A stretch of DNA of 64,000 nt from CAZSDU01 sp964605775 (GTDB lineage Bacteria > Bacteroidota > Bacteroidia > Bacteroidales > FEN-979). A program made the translations under genes and the position numbers. The stretch covers positions 16,542-80,541 of the forward strand of contig CAZSDU010000011.1 of assembly GCA_964605775.1 (NCBI GenBank). The letters run 5' to 3'. Under the pieces are notes generated by a model that made no database searches, was not told the origin of the DNA, and was given only the letters and a program-made list of their open reading frames with translations. Of this stretch, positions 50,013-59,203 are shown piece by piece (the first letter of the stretch is position 1; the number at the start of each line of letters is the position of its first letter).

Positions 50013-50966
50013 TTAATCGTTGATTCCGGTGAATACCTTCAGCGACAAAGGCAGTATCTCAAACGTAAAAGGGGTATGCCCCAGCGATTCTCCGTCGGTT
50101 TCAATGAAAATTCTTTCCGTTGAACGTATCCGTATATTTTTTCCCCTGATGCTTCGAACAAAGGGAAGATCCACCAGCGTGCCGTCATACAGTCTCCGGG
50201 TATAACGGATCACGACCAATTTTGAGGTTTTTTCAATAATCGTTACATCCATCAGCCCGTCATCGGGAATGGCATTGGGAACCTGCATCATGCCTCCTCC
50301 GTTGTATTTGCATATCCCTACATTCATGGAAAAAATTTCTCCCTTGTAAATTACTTCCCCGTCAACTTCAATCACTCCATCAAGAAATTTATACTGAAAA
50401 AGACTGGCAAAAATGAAATAAAAATAGGCGAATGCCCCCCCATGCCCCTTCTCCTTTAAAATATTTGTTTTTTTTGCCACCAGCGCATCATAACCCATGC
50501 CGGCTACATTCATAAAATAACGCGCCCGGGCTTGCTGATCTTTATAATAATGGACCATGCCCACATCCTGAATGAAAACTTTTCCTGCCTTCAAAACAGC
50601 GATGGCTCTTTTGTAATCAAAAGGAATCCCGAAATTCCGGCACCAATCGTTCCCGGTTCCGACCGGAATCATGCCAAGGCATATTTCGCAGGAAAGCTTT
50701 TTCTCCTTGCTCATTATTCCATTCAGCACCTCGTTGAGGGTGCCATCTCCTCCTACCACGGCAATCTTCCTGAATCCCCTGTCAATGTATTCTGAGGTCA
50801 AACGGGTAGCATGATCCCGGCTTTCGGTAAACACACATTCATAATCGAAACCTTCACGGGTAAGATGACGGCAAATCTTCGGCCAGTCTTTTTCTCCTTT
50901 TTTACTTCCCGCATTGGGATTGACAATTATCAGCCACTTTTCTGTAACATCATGTTGGTCGGTCAT
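50013..50966 (-). CDS. Diacylglycerol/lipid kinase family protein (DagK catalytic domain)
   Basis: 317 residues from ATG 50966; a GTG at 50990 would add eight residues. The catalytic domain has WLIIVNPNAGSKKGEKDW, VVGGDGTLNEVLNGIM (nucleotide-binding GGDG) and MIPVGTGNDWCRNFGIP, then a beta-sandwich half with FMNVAGMGYDALVA and DGLMDVTIIEK. Enzymes of this kind (YegS, DgkB, sphingosine-kinase-like) phosphorylate diacylglycerol or sphingoid lipids at the inner membrane. Bacteroidota may make sphingolipids, so the substrate is open. It converges with ispG (11 bases). Confidence 0.9.
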   Translation of the reverse strand: MTDQHDVTEKWLIIVNPNAGSKKGEKDWPKICRHLTREGFDYECVFTESRDHATRLTSEYIDRGFRKIAVVGGDGTLNEVLNGIMSKEKKLSCEICLGMIPVGTGNDWCRNFGIPFDYKRAIAVLKAGKVFIQDVGMVHYYKDQQARARYFMNVAGMGYDALVAKKTNILKEKGHGGAFAYFYFIFASLFQYKFLDGVIEVDGEVIYKGEIFSMNVGICKYNGGGMMQVPNAIPDDGLMDVTIIEKTSKLVVIRYTRRLYDGTLVDLPFVRSIRGKNIRIRSTERIFIETDGESLGHTPFTFEILPLSLKVFTGIND

Positions 50967-51042
50967 AAATTGAAATAAAGGAATGGGCACGCAAGATAAG
51001 GATTTCTGTAAAATGATTATCTTTAGGCAAGAATTTATAGCG

Positions 51043-51660
51043 ATGAAAAGGATCTTCTACCTGTGTCTGGTTTGTCTGATCAATGGCCTGGTTCTCAGTG
51101 CACAAACAACCGAAAAATCATTAAAGTTTTTCAACAAAACCGAAGCCGGAGTATCTTTTGGTATCGGTTCATTTAAAACCGATGTGATTAACAATGATCA
51201 GAAAAAAGCACGGAATGATGAAATCGTCATTACCCTCCAGACCATCAACGGGGTAAAATATATGGATCATCTGGGGGTCGGTCTCAGCTTTGGGGTTGAA
51301 AAATGGAGTAACGGATTATTATGGCCGTTATATGCTTATATCAGCTATGATCTCAAACCCTCCGACAATACTTTTTATGGGGCGGTTTATTTGGGATATG
51401 CATTCGGTACCCGATATAAAACCAGCTTTTTTGAACAAGGAAAGGGGGCTTTCGGATTGAGTATAGGTTTGGGTTATAAAATGAAAATCGCTAAGAATTT
51501 AGCATTTATGTATGAAATTTTCTACAAGTACCAGGCCATTGAGTCCAATTACAACATCTGGGTTACCGACACCATGAATGTCAAAAAATTAATCCGGAAT
51601 GTGGACTATAAAGTCCCGCTTCATTTTGCAGGTTTTAAAATCGGGATTTGTTTCCCCTGA
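51043..51660 (+). CDS. Predicted outer-membrane beta-barrel protein
   Basis: 205 residues from ATG 51043, where a signal peptide begins (MKRIFYLCLVCLINGLVLSAQ). A near-consensus -7 box (TATCTTTA, 51018-51025) lies 17 bases upstream; the in-frame ATG at 50983 is ahead of it. The mature protein alternates polar and hydrophobic residues (AGVSFGIGSFKTD, YMDHLGVGLSFGVEKW, FYGAVYLGYAFGTRYKT) and ends HFAGFKIGICFP, like a small 8-10-strand barrel. No family name is offered. It is convergent with the O-antigen ligase gene (4 bases between stops). Confidence 0.75.
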   Translation: MKRIFYLCLVCLINGLVLSAQTTEKSLKFFNKTEAGVSFGIGSFKTDVINNDQKKARNDEIVITLQTINGVKYMDHLGVGLSFGVEKWSNGLLWPLYAYISYDLKPSDNTFYGAVYLGYAFGTRYKTSFFEQGKGAFGLSIGLGYKMKIAKNLAFMYEIFYKYQAIESNYNIWVTDTMNVKKLIRNVDYKVPLHFAGFKIGICFP

Positions 51661-51664
51661 AAAT

Positions 51665-53326
51665 TTAAACCGGGCATTTATCCTTCCTGGCAAAAAGAAA
51701 GAAAGAATAAAAAAAGGCAAAAAAAGTTACTCCGGCCTGGGATTCTATGGTGTCTTCAGCCAGCATCGACAACAGGGCAATGATAAAAAACACCAGGAAG
51801 AAAAAGTCATCATACCGTTTCAGCATCAGGGGAGGGTAAAAAATGGCAAAAAGAAACCAGATAAACCCAAAAATACCAAAGGCGATGAAAATCGACATAT
51901 ACTGGTTATGTGATCGCCATCGTTGATCAGGAGCAAGTTTTGAATGCATTTTAACGTATTGCTGATCAAAGACGATATTCATGTCGCCTGTCCCAACTCC
52001 CCACAACCAATTTGCCTTAATCAACTCCATCGATGCCTTCCAGAATTCAAGACGCTGCATTTCGGTCGATCCTGTCGGATTACCGGTAGACTGGTAACGA
52101 TCATACCCTGCTAAAAATTCATAAATTCGCCCACGGATAGTGAAATTCTCCATGAAAATATAATTTGCCGTCCCTTTTTCAATGGCTTGAATTTCTTTTT
52201 CAGATAAGCTTTCCACCGCGTCTCTATCTTTTCTTTCCCCCTTGGAGGTCAGAAAACGGATCAGTGTAAATTTAACCGGCTGATTTTTCAGATCGAGGCT
52301 GTCGAAAGGGATACGACTTCTAAGGTTCCACGCCTCTCTCAACTCATCCCATTGCACATACAGCCACAAATAATTGCCGTTTTCGGTCTGAAGGTTGGCG
52401 GGATTATGAATGTATGGATTTCCGCGGGAAGTAACCGTCGCCAGGGATTTGAAATCAATTTTTTTTACTGCGTAATAATCCCTGATCGCGGTTTGAATAT
52501 AAAACCATATCCCCCCGCCTATTGCAACAATAAACAAAAGGCTGAGCATTTTTTTCCAGGTTTGTTTTTGCCTGAAAACCAGAATGGGAATTAAAATCAA
52601 AAGGGTTAAAATCGAAATGATAAACCCGGTCATGGATTTTGTTAAAACAAGATACCCCGTCAGCCAGATTATGGTCATAAAAAGCATGATTCTCCATACT
52701 GGTTTAATGCGGTTTTTCCGAATCATAAAGTAAGCCAGAGAAAAAAGGGAAAGACTAATGAGCAGGCTGAAAATTATGTGGGAGATATATCTTGACACAT
52801 CACGGATATCCACGTACTCATGAAATACCACCTTCCAGGTGCTGATCAAAGAAGCGACCACCAAGGAAAGCATAAATATTAACATCAATCCGAGGAATGT
52901 CTTGGACCCGATTTTTTCAGAAGTGGATAAAAATATAGGAAGCGCCAGTAAAGGAAGCTTGGTGCGCAAATCTTTAATCGCGTAATCGAAATCAATAGTG
53001 AAAAATAATCCCAGGATGTGCAACAGGAAAATGGAGGCAAAAATAAGGGCAGGTTTGTTTTTCGAAAATTCCCGCAATCCGCGAAACATCCCTTCAAAAT
53101 AGAGATAAAAAAAATAAGGAAGAAGATATAAGATACCCGGGAAGCGGGAATGGCGAAAATAAAAGGAGGTGAGTTTTTCCAGGTTTAAACGCTCCATGAT
53201 CCAGGCTCCGGTCATGATCAGTTGCCCGATACTTAAAATGGCTTTGGAAAATGGCAAAAAAACCAGGATGAGGATCAACCCGAAAAAAAAAGCAAAGCGA
53301 ACGAATTGTCGAAAAATAAATTCCAT
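51665..53326 (-). CDS. O-antigen ligase/polymerase family protein
   Basis: 553 residues, about 11 TM segments. A large periplasmic loop (about 270-430) precedes the WaaL/Wzy_C signature KANWLWGVGTGDMNIVFDQQY...RWRSHNQYMSIFIAFGIFGFIWFLF, with the catalytic-type His in SHNQY. Such proteins transfer undecaprenyl-linked glycan to lipid A-core or polymerise it. It is last of an operon with nitrilase, GT2 and polysaccharide deacetylase genes, 8 bases after the deacetylase. The exact acceptor is unknown. Confidence 0.88.
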   Translation of the reverse strand: MEFIFRQFVRFAFFFGLILILVFLPFSKAILSIGQLIMTGAWIMERLNLEKLTSFYFRHSRFPGILYLLPYFFYLYFEGMFRGLREFSKNKPALIFASIFLLHILGLFFTIDFDYAIKDLRTKLPLLALPIFLSTSEKIGSKTFLGLMLIFMLSLVVASLISTWKVVFHEYVDIRDVSRYISHIIFSLLISLSLFSLAYFMIRKNRIKPVWRIMLFMTIIWLTGYLVLTKSMTGFIISILTLLILIPILVFRQKQTWKKMLSLLFIVAIGGGIWFYIQTAIRDYYAVKKIDFKSLATVTSRGNPYIHNPANLQTENGNYLWLYVQWDELREAWNLRSRIPFDSLDLKNQPVKFTLIRFLTSKGERKDRDAVESLSEKEIQAIEKGTANYIFMENFTIRGRIYEFLAGYDRYQSTGNPTGSTEMQRLEFWKASMELIKANWLWGVGTGDMNIVFDQQYVKMHSKLAPDQRWRSHNQYMSIFIAFGIFGFIWFLFAIFYPPLMLKRYDDFFFLVFFIIALLSMLAEDTIESQAGVTFFAFFYSFFLFARKDKCPV

Positions 53327-53334
53327 CCCGGTTG

Positions 53335-54093
53335 TTATATGAACAGTTTGACCCTTCCTGTTTTCAATTTGATCCTGAAGGTTAAAAATGAATCACTTCC
53401 CCTGATATCAATGCGTTTCATTTCAAAAGGGTGGCGTATCGGATAAGGATTGATACGATTCCCAATCCTCAGGGCATAATCTATCCCCAGGCTTTCAAAA
53501 AGCTGAATCATATCGTTTCTTAACTCGGGGTCCTTTCCGGGATATCCTCCATAGGGATAAGCGAGCACACGGATATAAGGAATATGGTGAAACCCGAGGA
53601 TGCTGAAACAATTATCCAGGTCTTCTTTGATATCTGGCAGCGCAAGATCACGATAATTTCTGTGCAGAAAGGAGTGAAGACCGATTTCCACAAATCCACA
53701 GGATGAGATCTGATTCAGCTCCTCGGCGGTCATGATGGGATCATTCCCCCTGTCCCAGAGATTGGTTTTCCCTATATAAGCCATCGGAACAAAAACGCTG
53801 GCTTTAAATCCGAATTTTTTCAATACTGGTAAGGCCAGTTCCTTAAAACTCCGGTAAGCATCATCAAAAGTAAGGATCACTGTTTTTTTTGGCAAAGGCA
53901 GGCGCTCGGCCATCAGGTTTTTTAACTCCCTGAATGACAACGTCTGATATCCCATTTCTTTCAACCAGGCAAAATGAAGTTCCAATGTGTCGGTCGAAAC
54001 AGTCAATCCGTCATTGACCTGTTCCGACACCTTATGATACATCAGTATCGCAAGTCCCTTTGATGATGGCAACAACCGGTCTATCCCGTTCAT
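53335..54093 (-). CDS. Polysaccharide deacetylase family protein (NodB homology)
   Basis: 252 residues. NodB motifs are in order: motif 1 LTFDDAYRSF (catalytic base and metal Asp), motif 2 HSFLHRNY (metal His residues), motif 3 AYPYGGYPGK. The short N-terminal ILMYHKVSEQ is typical for cell-envelope deacetylases. There is no signal peptide, so the enzyme may act on lipid-linked intermediates at the cytoplasmic face. Its start overlaps the GT2 stop by 4 bases. Confidence 0.9.
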   Translation of the reverse strand: MNGIDRLLPSSKGLAILMYHKVSEQVNDGLTVSTDTLELHFAWLKEMGYQTLSFRELKNLMAERLPLPKKTVILTFDDAYRSFKELALPVLKKFGFKASVFVPMAYIGKTNLWDRGNDPIMTAEELNQISSCGFVEIGLHSFLHRNYRDLALPDIKEDLDNCFSILGFHHIPYIRVLAYPYGGYPGKDPELRNDMIQLFESLGIDYALRIGNRINPYPIRHPFEMKRIDIRGSDSFLTFRIKLKTGRVKLFI

Positions 54094-54848
54094 GACTTTT
54101 TCAATTCAATGGTTTTTGCAATTTTCAGAGAAGCATAAAATGCGGCCAAAAATGACCATATAAAACCAGGGTAGCCATCCAGAAAACCCCTTTTGAGGAA
54201 ATATACCGTGAAAAAGCTGACAGGAAATTTTAATCCGACCCAACATTTGAAATACCGTTTCCCTTTCCTGATATTCTCTGTCGCAGCTTGTGAGGTATAA
54301 ACATTTATTTTCTCCAGATGATGCGAAATGTCTCGATAGGAATAATGAATAATCCTGCCCTTAAGCAAACCCAGACGGCCTTCAACATTCACCCCTTCAT
54401 GAACCTCTGCCCTGGTGAAGCGCCCGTGCTTGCGATTGAAGAACCTCAAATGGGCTTCATTTCCAACCCCGCTATGCCTGAGTATCCTCCCCATAAAAAA
54501 TAAGGAAAACGGGATTCGGTATCCTGCTAGCTGCTCTCCGGATCCTGCGTCATTTTTCCATTTCAGGATTTCATCCCTGAGCGCTTCCGAAACGACTTCA
54601 TCCGCATCAATGGAAAATACCCAGTCGTTGGCTGCCTGGTCAACGGCATACTGCTTCTGTTCTCCATACCCCTTAAACTCCCTGAGGAAAACGCGGCAAC
54701 CCTCAGCCTGACAGATCTCCACTGTTTTATCCGATGAAAAGGAGTCCACTACAACGATCTCTGATGCCATTGCTCTGACAGATTCAAGACAGCGACAAAT
54801 GTTGGCTTCTTCATTATGGGTGATGAGGGTGACAGAAATTTCCGGCAT
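54090..54848 (-). CDS. Family 2 glycosyltransferase (WaaE/KdtX-like)
   Basis: 252 residues, GT-A fold: ISVTLITHNEEANICRCLESV, EIVVVDSFSSDKT, then the DxD motif SIDADEVVSEAL and the characteristic FNRKHGRFTRAEVHEGVNVEG, where the His-Glu pair matches LPS-core beta-1,4-glucosyltransferases. The C-terminus has amphipathic or TM-like segments (FPVSFFTVYFLKRGFLDGYPGFIWSFLAAFYASLK). It probably adds a hexose to LPS core. It starts 9 bases after the nitrilase stop. Confidence 0.9.
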   Translation of the reverse strand: MPEISVTLITHNEEANICRCLESVRAMASEIVVVDSFSSDKTVEICQAEGCRVFLREFKGYGEQKQYAVDQAANDWVFSIDADEVVSEALRDEILKWKNDAGSGEQLAGYRIPFSLFFMGRILRHSGVGNEAHLRFFNRKHGRFTRAEVHEGVNVEGRLGLLKGRIIHYSYRDISHHLEKINVYTSQAATENIRKGKRYFKCWVGLKFPVSFFTVYFLKRGFLDGYPGFIWSFLAAFYASLKIAKTIELKKS

Positions 54849-54857
54849 GGGTGCACA

Positions 54858-55661
54858 TTAATTTATTGTAAATTGATCCCAATCCAGCCCGACTGTAAAA
54901 GATTCACGGTATAGATCCAAATCCGGTTTGGAAAGGACAATGGTTTGTATCATTTCTGTTCCGGGGTCTGCTTTCAGCAGAACCTTTCCTTCCGGGGCAA
55001 CCATCATGGAATCACCGCTGTGATTTGTTCCATGTCCATCCGCCCCTATCCTGTTGACACCGATAACATAAGCCTGATTTTCCATTGCCCTGGCTTTCAA
55101 TAAGGTTTTCCAGACTTTTCTTCTGTTTTCAGGCCAGTTTGCTAAAAACACCAACACATCGTATTCATATTTCCCATTCTGATAGGTATTCTTTGTCCAA
55201 ACGGGAAAACGTAAATCATAGCAGATCATAGGCATAATCTTCCATCCATTGAGGTCGGCGGTTATTCTCGACTTCCCGGCCCGAATCGCACGTGCCTCTT
55301 CGCTTAAACGAAACAAATGCCGCTTATCGTATGTCAATATCTTCCCATCCGGAAAAACACAGATGAGGCGGTTAACAAAATAATCCATTTCCCTGATCAG
55401 CAGAGTAGCCATAATTACGGCATTTCTTTTTTCGGATTCATTTCTGAGAAATGTCACGGAGGGTCCATCCATGCTTTCGGCAAAGGTTTGAGGATGAATA
55501 GAAAAACCAGTATTGAACATTTCCGGTAAAAGGATGAGGTCGCTTTGACTTCCGATGCTATCAAATAACTCCCGGAAATGCTGAATGTTTCTCACCGGGT
55601 CTTCCCAGTAAAGGGAAGTCTGGATAAAAGTAACCGTAAGCTTGTCCATTTTTGCTATCAT
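54858..55661 (-). CDS. Nitrilase-superfamily omega-amidase (YafV-like)
   Basis: 267 residues (263 from ATG 55649, MDKLTVTFIQ). The catalytic triad is Glu47 in LLPEMFNTGF, Lys113 in TYDKRHLF and Cys147 in PMICYDLRFP, exactly the YafV/Nit2 context. These enzymes hydrolyse alpha-ketoglutaramate and related omega-amides, clearing metabolite damage. It leads the envelope operon with GT2, deacetylase and O-antigen ligase genes, which is probably chance packing. The frame is intact with no anomalies. Confidence 0.9.
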   Translation of the reverse strand: MIAKMDKLTVTFIQTSLYWEDPVRNIQHFRELFDSIGSQSDLILLPEMFNTGFSIHPQTFAESMDGPSVTFLRNESEKRNAVIMATLLIREMDYFVNRLICVFPDGKILTYDKRHLFRLSEEARAIRAGKSRITADLNGWKIMPMICYDLRFPVWTKNTYQNGKYEYDVLVFLANWPENRRKVWKTLLKARAMENQAYVIGVNRIGADGHGTNHSGDSMMVAPEGKVLLKADPGTEMIQTIVLSKPDLDLYRESFTVGLDWDQFTIN

Positions 55662-55673
55662 TTTTTACTCCAT

Positions 55674-55710
55674 CCTCTCCCTGTTCATGGGGAGGGGTTT
55701 GGGGGAGGTA
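55674..55710. repeat. Palindromic intergenic repeat, copy 2
   Basis: CCTCTCCC (55674-55681) pairs with GGGGAGGG (55689-55696, one wobble pair), followed by GTTTGGGGGAGG. The arrangement of stem plus GGGGGAGG-like tail matches the element at 4954-5025. Confidence 0.5.
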
Positions 55711-55763
55711 CATTATTTTACTCGTAAAATTAAAAAGATATGCGTTGTCCTGCCGAAAAATTT

Positions 55764-55771
55764 TAAATTTG
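55764..55771 (+). promoter_or_regulatory. -7 promoter box TAAATTTG of pgk
   Basis: Exact TAnnTTTG element 25 bases before the pgk ATG. A TTG at 55745-55747 is a possible -33 partner. Confidence 0.55.
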
Positions 55772-55796
55772 CCCGTATAACCATAATTCAATTATT

Positions 55797-56987
55797 ATGC
55801 ACACCATAGATGACTTGAATTTCAAGGGTAAAAAAGCCCTGATTCGTGTAGATTTTAATGTTCCCCTCGACAATTCATACCAGATCACAGATACCAATCG
55901 GATTGATGCGACCTTGCCGACGATCAACAAAATCCTGAATGATGGAGGGTCGGCCATCCTCATGTCCCACCTGGGGCGACCTAAAGGCGGACCGGAAGAT
56001 AAATATTCCCTGAAACATCTTCTCCCATATTTATCACAGGTGTTAAAACGTCCGGTAAAATTTGCCGAGGATTGTATCGGTCAATCGGCCATCGATTTAT
56101 CTGCTTCCCTTCAGCCGGGTGATGTGCTTTTACTGGAAAACCTAAGGTTTTATAAAGAAGAAGAAAAAGGAGATGAAGACTTTGCCGGGAAACTGGCCAA
56201 ACTGGGAGATGTTTATGTCAATGATGCCTTTGGCACTGCCCACCGGGCTCATGCATCCACCGCCATCATTGCCGACTTTTTTCCGGAAAAGAAAATGTTC
56301 GGCTATGTCATGGCCAACGAGATCATCAACATCGATAAATGCCTGAAAGACAATAAACGGCCTTTTACCGCAATTCTCGGAGGAGCCAAAGTATCCACAA
56401 AAATTGAGATCATCAACCACCTGATGGATAAAGTCGATAACCTGATCATCGGTGGAGGCATGATGTTTACCTTTATCAAGTCCCTGGGAGGAGAGATCGG
56501 CGCTTCCCTGGTGGAAGAAGAATATGTGGAATTAGCCAAAAATATTGTTGAAGGAGCTAAAGCGCTTGGAGTAAACCTTTATATTCCTGCCGATGCCGTA
56601 ATCGCTGATGTGTTCTCCAACGATGCCAATAAAAAAATCTGCAGCGCTTATGATATCCAGGTCCCCTGGATGGGTCTCGATATCGGGCCATCAGCTTGCC
56701 TGAAATTCAACCAGGTTATTGAAAAATCAGGAACTATTCTCTGGAATGGCCCCATGGGCGTTTTCGAAATGAACAGTTTCGAAGAAGGCACAAAATTCAT
56801 TGCCCAGGCCGTTGCACGGGCGACCGAAAATGGCACCTTCTCATTGATCGGAGGCGGAGATTCTGTTGCGGCCATCAACAAATACGGGTTAGCCGATAAA
56901 GTCAGCTATGTCTCAACCGGAGGAGGCGCCATGCTGGAATATATTGAGGGAAAAGAGCTTCCAGGTATTGCAGCCATGGAGGATTGA
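55797..56987 (+). CDS. pgk: Phosphoglycerate kinase
   Basis: 396 residues with the whole PGK pattern: ALIRVDFNVPLD, MSHLGRPKGGPEDKYSL, LLENLRFYKEEEKGD, DVYVNDAFGTAHRAHAS, AILGGAKVSTKIEI, GTILWNGPMGVFEMNSF and the nucleotide loop SLIGGGDSVAAINKYG. It makes ATP and 3-phosphoglycerate in glycolysis. The stop overlaps the start of the GT9 glycosyltransferase gene by 4 bases, so both are co-translated. Confidence 0.98.
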   Translation: MHTIDDLNFKGKKALIRVDFNVPLDNSYQITDTNRIDATLPTINKILNDGGSAILMSHLGRPKGGPEDKYSLKHLLPYLSQVLKRPVKFAEDCIGQSAIDLSASLQPGDVLLLENLRFYKEEEKGDEDFAGKLAKLGDVYVNDAFGTAHRAHASTAIIADFFPEKKMFGYVMANEIINIDKCLKDNKRPFTAILGGAKVSTKIEIINHLMDKVDNLIIGGGMMFTFIKSLGGEIGASLVEEEYVELAKNIVEGAKALGVNLYIPADAVIADVFSNDANKKICSAYDIQVPWMGLDIGPSACLKFNQVIEKSGTILWNGPMGVFEMNSFEEGTKFIAQAVARATENGTFSLIGGGDSVAAINKYGLADKVSYVSTGGGAMLEYIEGKELPGIAAMED

Positions 56988-57988
56988 TGAGAATTATCCT
57001 GAGCCGCACCGACAGCATCGGGGATGTGGTGCTCACCCTCCCTATGGCCGGCGTGCTTAAACAGTATTTTCCCGATTGTACGATCATTTTTCTGGGTAAA
57101 ACTTATACCCGTCCCATCATTGAAGCCTGCAAATTTGTAGATGATTTTTTGGACTGGAATGAAATATCATGCATCCCGAATCCTGCATCTGCTATCAGCT
57201 ACCTGCAGTCTCTGAAGGCCGACAGCATCATCCATGTTTTTCCCGTACCGGCCATCTGTAAACTGTCCCGACATGCAGGAATACCTCAGCGTATCGCCAC
57301 TGCCAGCCGGTTTTATACCTGGTTCAACTGCAACAGGCTGCTCAGGATCCCAAGGAAAAATTCAAAACTCCATGAAGCCCAACTGAACCTGAAATTGCTG
57401 AAACCGCTCGGTATCACAAGGGAATTTTCAAGCAGTGAAATCCCTGAATTCTACGGCCTCACCAGCTCACCAGCTCACCAGCTCACCAGTTTACCAACTT
57501 CTTACAAATTCAATCTCATTCTTCACCCCAAATCCAAAGGCAGCGCCAGGGAGTGGGGATTGGATAATTTTTCAAAGCTGATCTCGCTCCTGCCCGAAGA
57601 CAAATTCAATATTTATATCAGCGGAACAAAGGAAGAAGGATCCATGATGCAGGATTTCCTTGCAGCCCATCGATCCAGGGTCACCGATCTTACCGGAAAA
57701 TTGAGCCTTTCTGAATTCATTGATTTCATCCGGTCGTGTGATGGCCTCGTGGCTGCTAGCACCGGACCACTGCACCTGGCTGCCGCCCTGGGTAAACATG
57801 CCATTGGTTTATATGCCCCGATGCGTCCGATTTTTCCTCAGCGATGGGCTCCTCTTGGGAAAAATGCCCGCTATCTGGTACTGGATAAAAACTGCCAGGA
57901 TTGCCGTCAAACGCTGGATTGTCAATGTATCCGAAGCATCAGTCCGGAAGATGTGGCGGAAATTTTATTTTCCCTCCTGCCAGACTGA
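56984..57988 (+). CDS. GT9 family (heptosyltransferase-like) glycosyltransferase
   Basis: 334 residues, GT-B fold of the heptosyltransferase family: MRIILSRTDSIGDVVLTLPMAGVLKQYFPDCTIIFLG at the N-terminus and LILHPKSKGSAREWGLDNFSKL, DGLVAASTGPLHLAAALGKHAIGLYAPM in the second domain. It likely adds a heptose or related sugar to LPS core at the inner membrane. Between the two domains (residues about 159-172) four perfect CTCACCAG octamers encode LTSSPAHQLTSLPTS, a linker plainly built by a repeat. It converges with the cvpA gene, overlapping by 50 bases. Confidence 0.9.
   Translation: MMRIILSRTDSIGDVVLTLPMAGVLKQYFPDCTIIFLGKTYTRPIIEACKFVDDFLDWNEISCIPNPASAISYLQSLKADSIIHVFPVPAICKLSRHAGIPQRIATASRFYTWFNCNRLLRIPRKNSKLHEAQLNLKLLKPLGITREFSSSEIPEFYGLTSSPAHQLTSLPTSYKFNLILHPKSKGSAREWGLDNFSKLISLLPEDKFNIYISGTKEEGSMMQDFLAAHRSRVTDLTGKLSLSEFIDFIRSCDGLVAASTGPLHLAAALGKHAIGLYAPMRPIFPQRWAPLGKNARYLVLDKNCQDCRQTLDCQCIRSISPEDVAEILFSLLPD
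57458..57489 (+). repeat. Four CTCACCAG octamers inside the GT9 gene
   Basis: Perfect tandem units at 57458, 57466, 57474 and 57482, followed by the degenerate TTTACCAA. They lie in the interdomain linker. Confidence 0.85.
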
Positions 57989-58448
57989 TCAGTCGGGGAA
58001 ATACCGTCATGGCTTTGTGATACACCAGGGAAGATGATTTGTCTTCAGGTGTAATCCATTTTTCTTTGGGATCAAAACTACTGATGATAAAAATCACAAT
58101 ACTGACTAAAATAATTCCTTTGACCAATCCGATCAAAGCGCCTCCGAGATGATTCAAAAAGCCGATTCCGACAACATCCACGATTTTCTCCATCACTTTG
58201 GCGACGATCAAAATTCCGGCTACAACCCCGATAAATGTAATGGTAAACGAAAGAATGGGAAGCCATGACCTGGAGGGTTTGAGGTTTCTCAGCAAAATAT
58301 CATCCAAGAGGTTAGAGAAGTTGACGGCAATATAAATCCCCAGGGCGAGGGCGATAAAGGTGGCCAGACTGATGATGAATCCTTTCTGGTATCCTTGAAT
58401 GATAAAAAGTCCGATGAAAGCAAGGATCAGGAAGTCAAGAAAATTCAT
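57939..58448 (-). CDS. CvpA family membrane protein
   Basis: 169 residues with four TM segments: LDFLILAFIGLFIIQGYQKGFIISLATFIALALGIYIAVNF, ILSFTITFIGVVAGILIVAKVMEKIVDVVGIGFLNHLGGALIGLVKGIILVSIVIFIIS. This is the CvpA/colicin V production pattern with G...R/KG motifs. The real role of CvpA in envelope homeostasis is poorly known. Its start overlaps the ABC ATPase stop by 4 bases, so it belongs to the lipid-transport operon. Confidence 0.88.
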   Translation of the reverse strand: MNFLDFLILAFIGLFIIQGYQKGFIISLATFIALALGIYIAVNFSNLLDDILLRNLKPSRSWLPILSFTITFIGVVAGILIVAKVMEKIVDVVGIGFLNHLGGALIGLVKGIILVSIVIFIISSFDPKEKWITPEDKSSSLVYHKAMTVFPRLISLAGGKIKFPPHLPD

Positions 58449-59203
58449 ACTCCGGACTTGTTTTTTAAACGCGAGGTGAGTTCTGTCCCGAAAACAAACT
58501 CATTCAACTCTTTATTATCGGTATGTAAAATAGTTTCCTTGTCGCCCTTCCACCATAACTCTCCTTCATAAATAAAAGCAACGCTGTCGCCGATTCCAAG
58601 GACAGAATTCATATCATGGGTGTTTACAATGGTGGTAATGTCATATTCCAAGGTAATTTCCTGGATCAGCCGGTCGATTACGCCTGAAGTCTGAGGGTCC
58701 AGGCCGGAATTGGGTTCATCACAGAAAAGATACTGCGGATTCATGGCGATGGCCCTGGCGATGGCTACCCGTTTCCGCATACCCCCGCTGAGTTCGGAAG
58801 GCATCAGTTGGCTGACATTTTCCAGGTTAACCCTTTGAAGGACAAAATTCACCCTTTCCAGTTTTTCTTCCATCGACTTATTTGTGAACATGTTCAAAGG
58901 AAACATTACGTTTCCCTCCACATTCATGGAGTCAAACAAAGCTCCCCCCTGGAAAAGCATCCCGATCTCCTGACGCAGGGTTTTTCGTTTCTCAAAGTTC
59001 ATTTCCGTGAAATTCCTGCCATCATACATGACCATCCCCTGATCCACTTCAAATAAACCCACCAGGCACTTCATCAAGACGGTTTTCCCGGAACCGCTCT
59101 GCCCGATAATCAGATTGGTTTTTCCCTTTTCAAAAGTGCAACTGATGTTTTTTAACACCTGGTGCTCCCCGAAAAATTTACCGATATCCCTGGCTTCTAT
59201 CAT
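58445..59203 (-). CDS. mlaF: MlaF-like ABC transporter ATP-binding protein
   Basis: 252 residues: Walker A IGQSGSGKTVLMKCL, signature LSGGMRKRVAIARAIA, Walker B YLFCDEPNSGLDP, switch His in VNTHDMNS. The GMRKR version of the signature and pairing with an MlaE permease identify the Mla/Mkl type, which moves phospholipids between inner membrane and the MCE carrier. It overlaps mlaE by 4 bases. An MCE (MlaD) gene is absent from the window. Confidence 0.92.
   Translation of the reverse strand: MIEARDIGKFFGEHQVLKNISCTFEKGKTNLIIGQSGSGKTVLMKCLVGLFEVDQGMVMYDGRNFTEMNFEKRKTLRQEIGMLFQGGALFDSMNVEGNVMFPLNMFTNKSMEEKLERVNFVLQRVNLENVSQLMPSELSGGMRKRVAIARAIAMNPQYLFCDEPNSGLDPQTSGVIDRLIQEITLEYDITTIVNTHDMNSVLGIGDSVAFIYEGELWWKGDKETILHTDNKELNEFVFGTELTSRLKNKSGV

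Noticed and set aside
57458..57489. CRISPR-like tandem repeat
   Set aside because: Units are 8 bases, directly joined, with no spacers; there are no cas genes.
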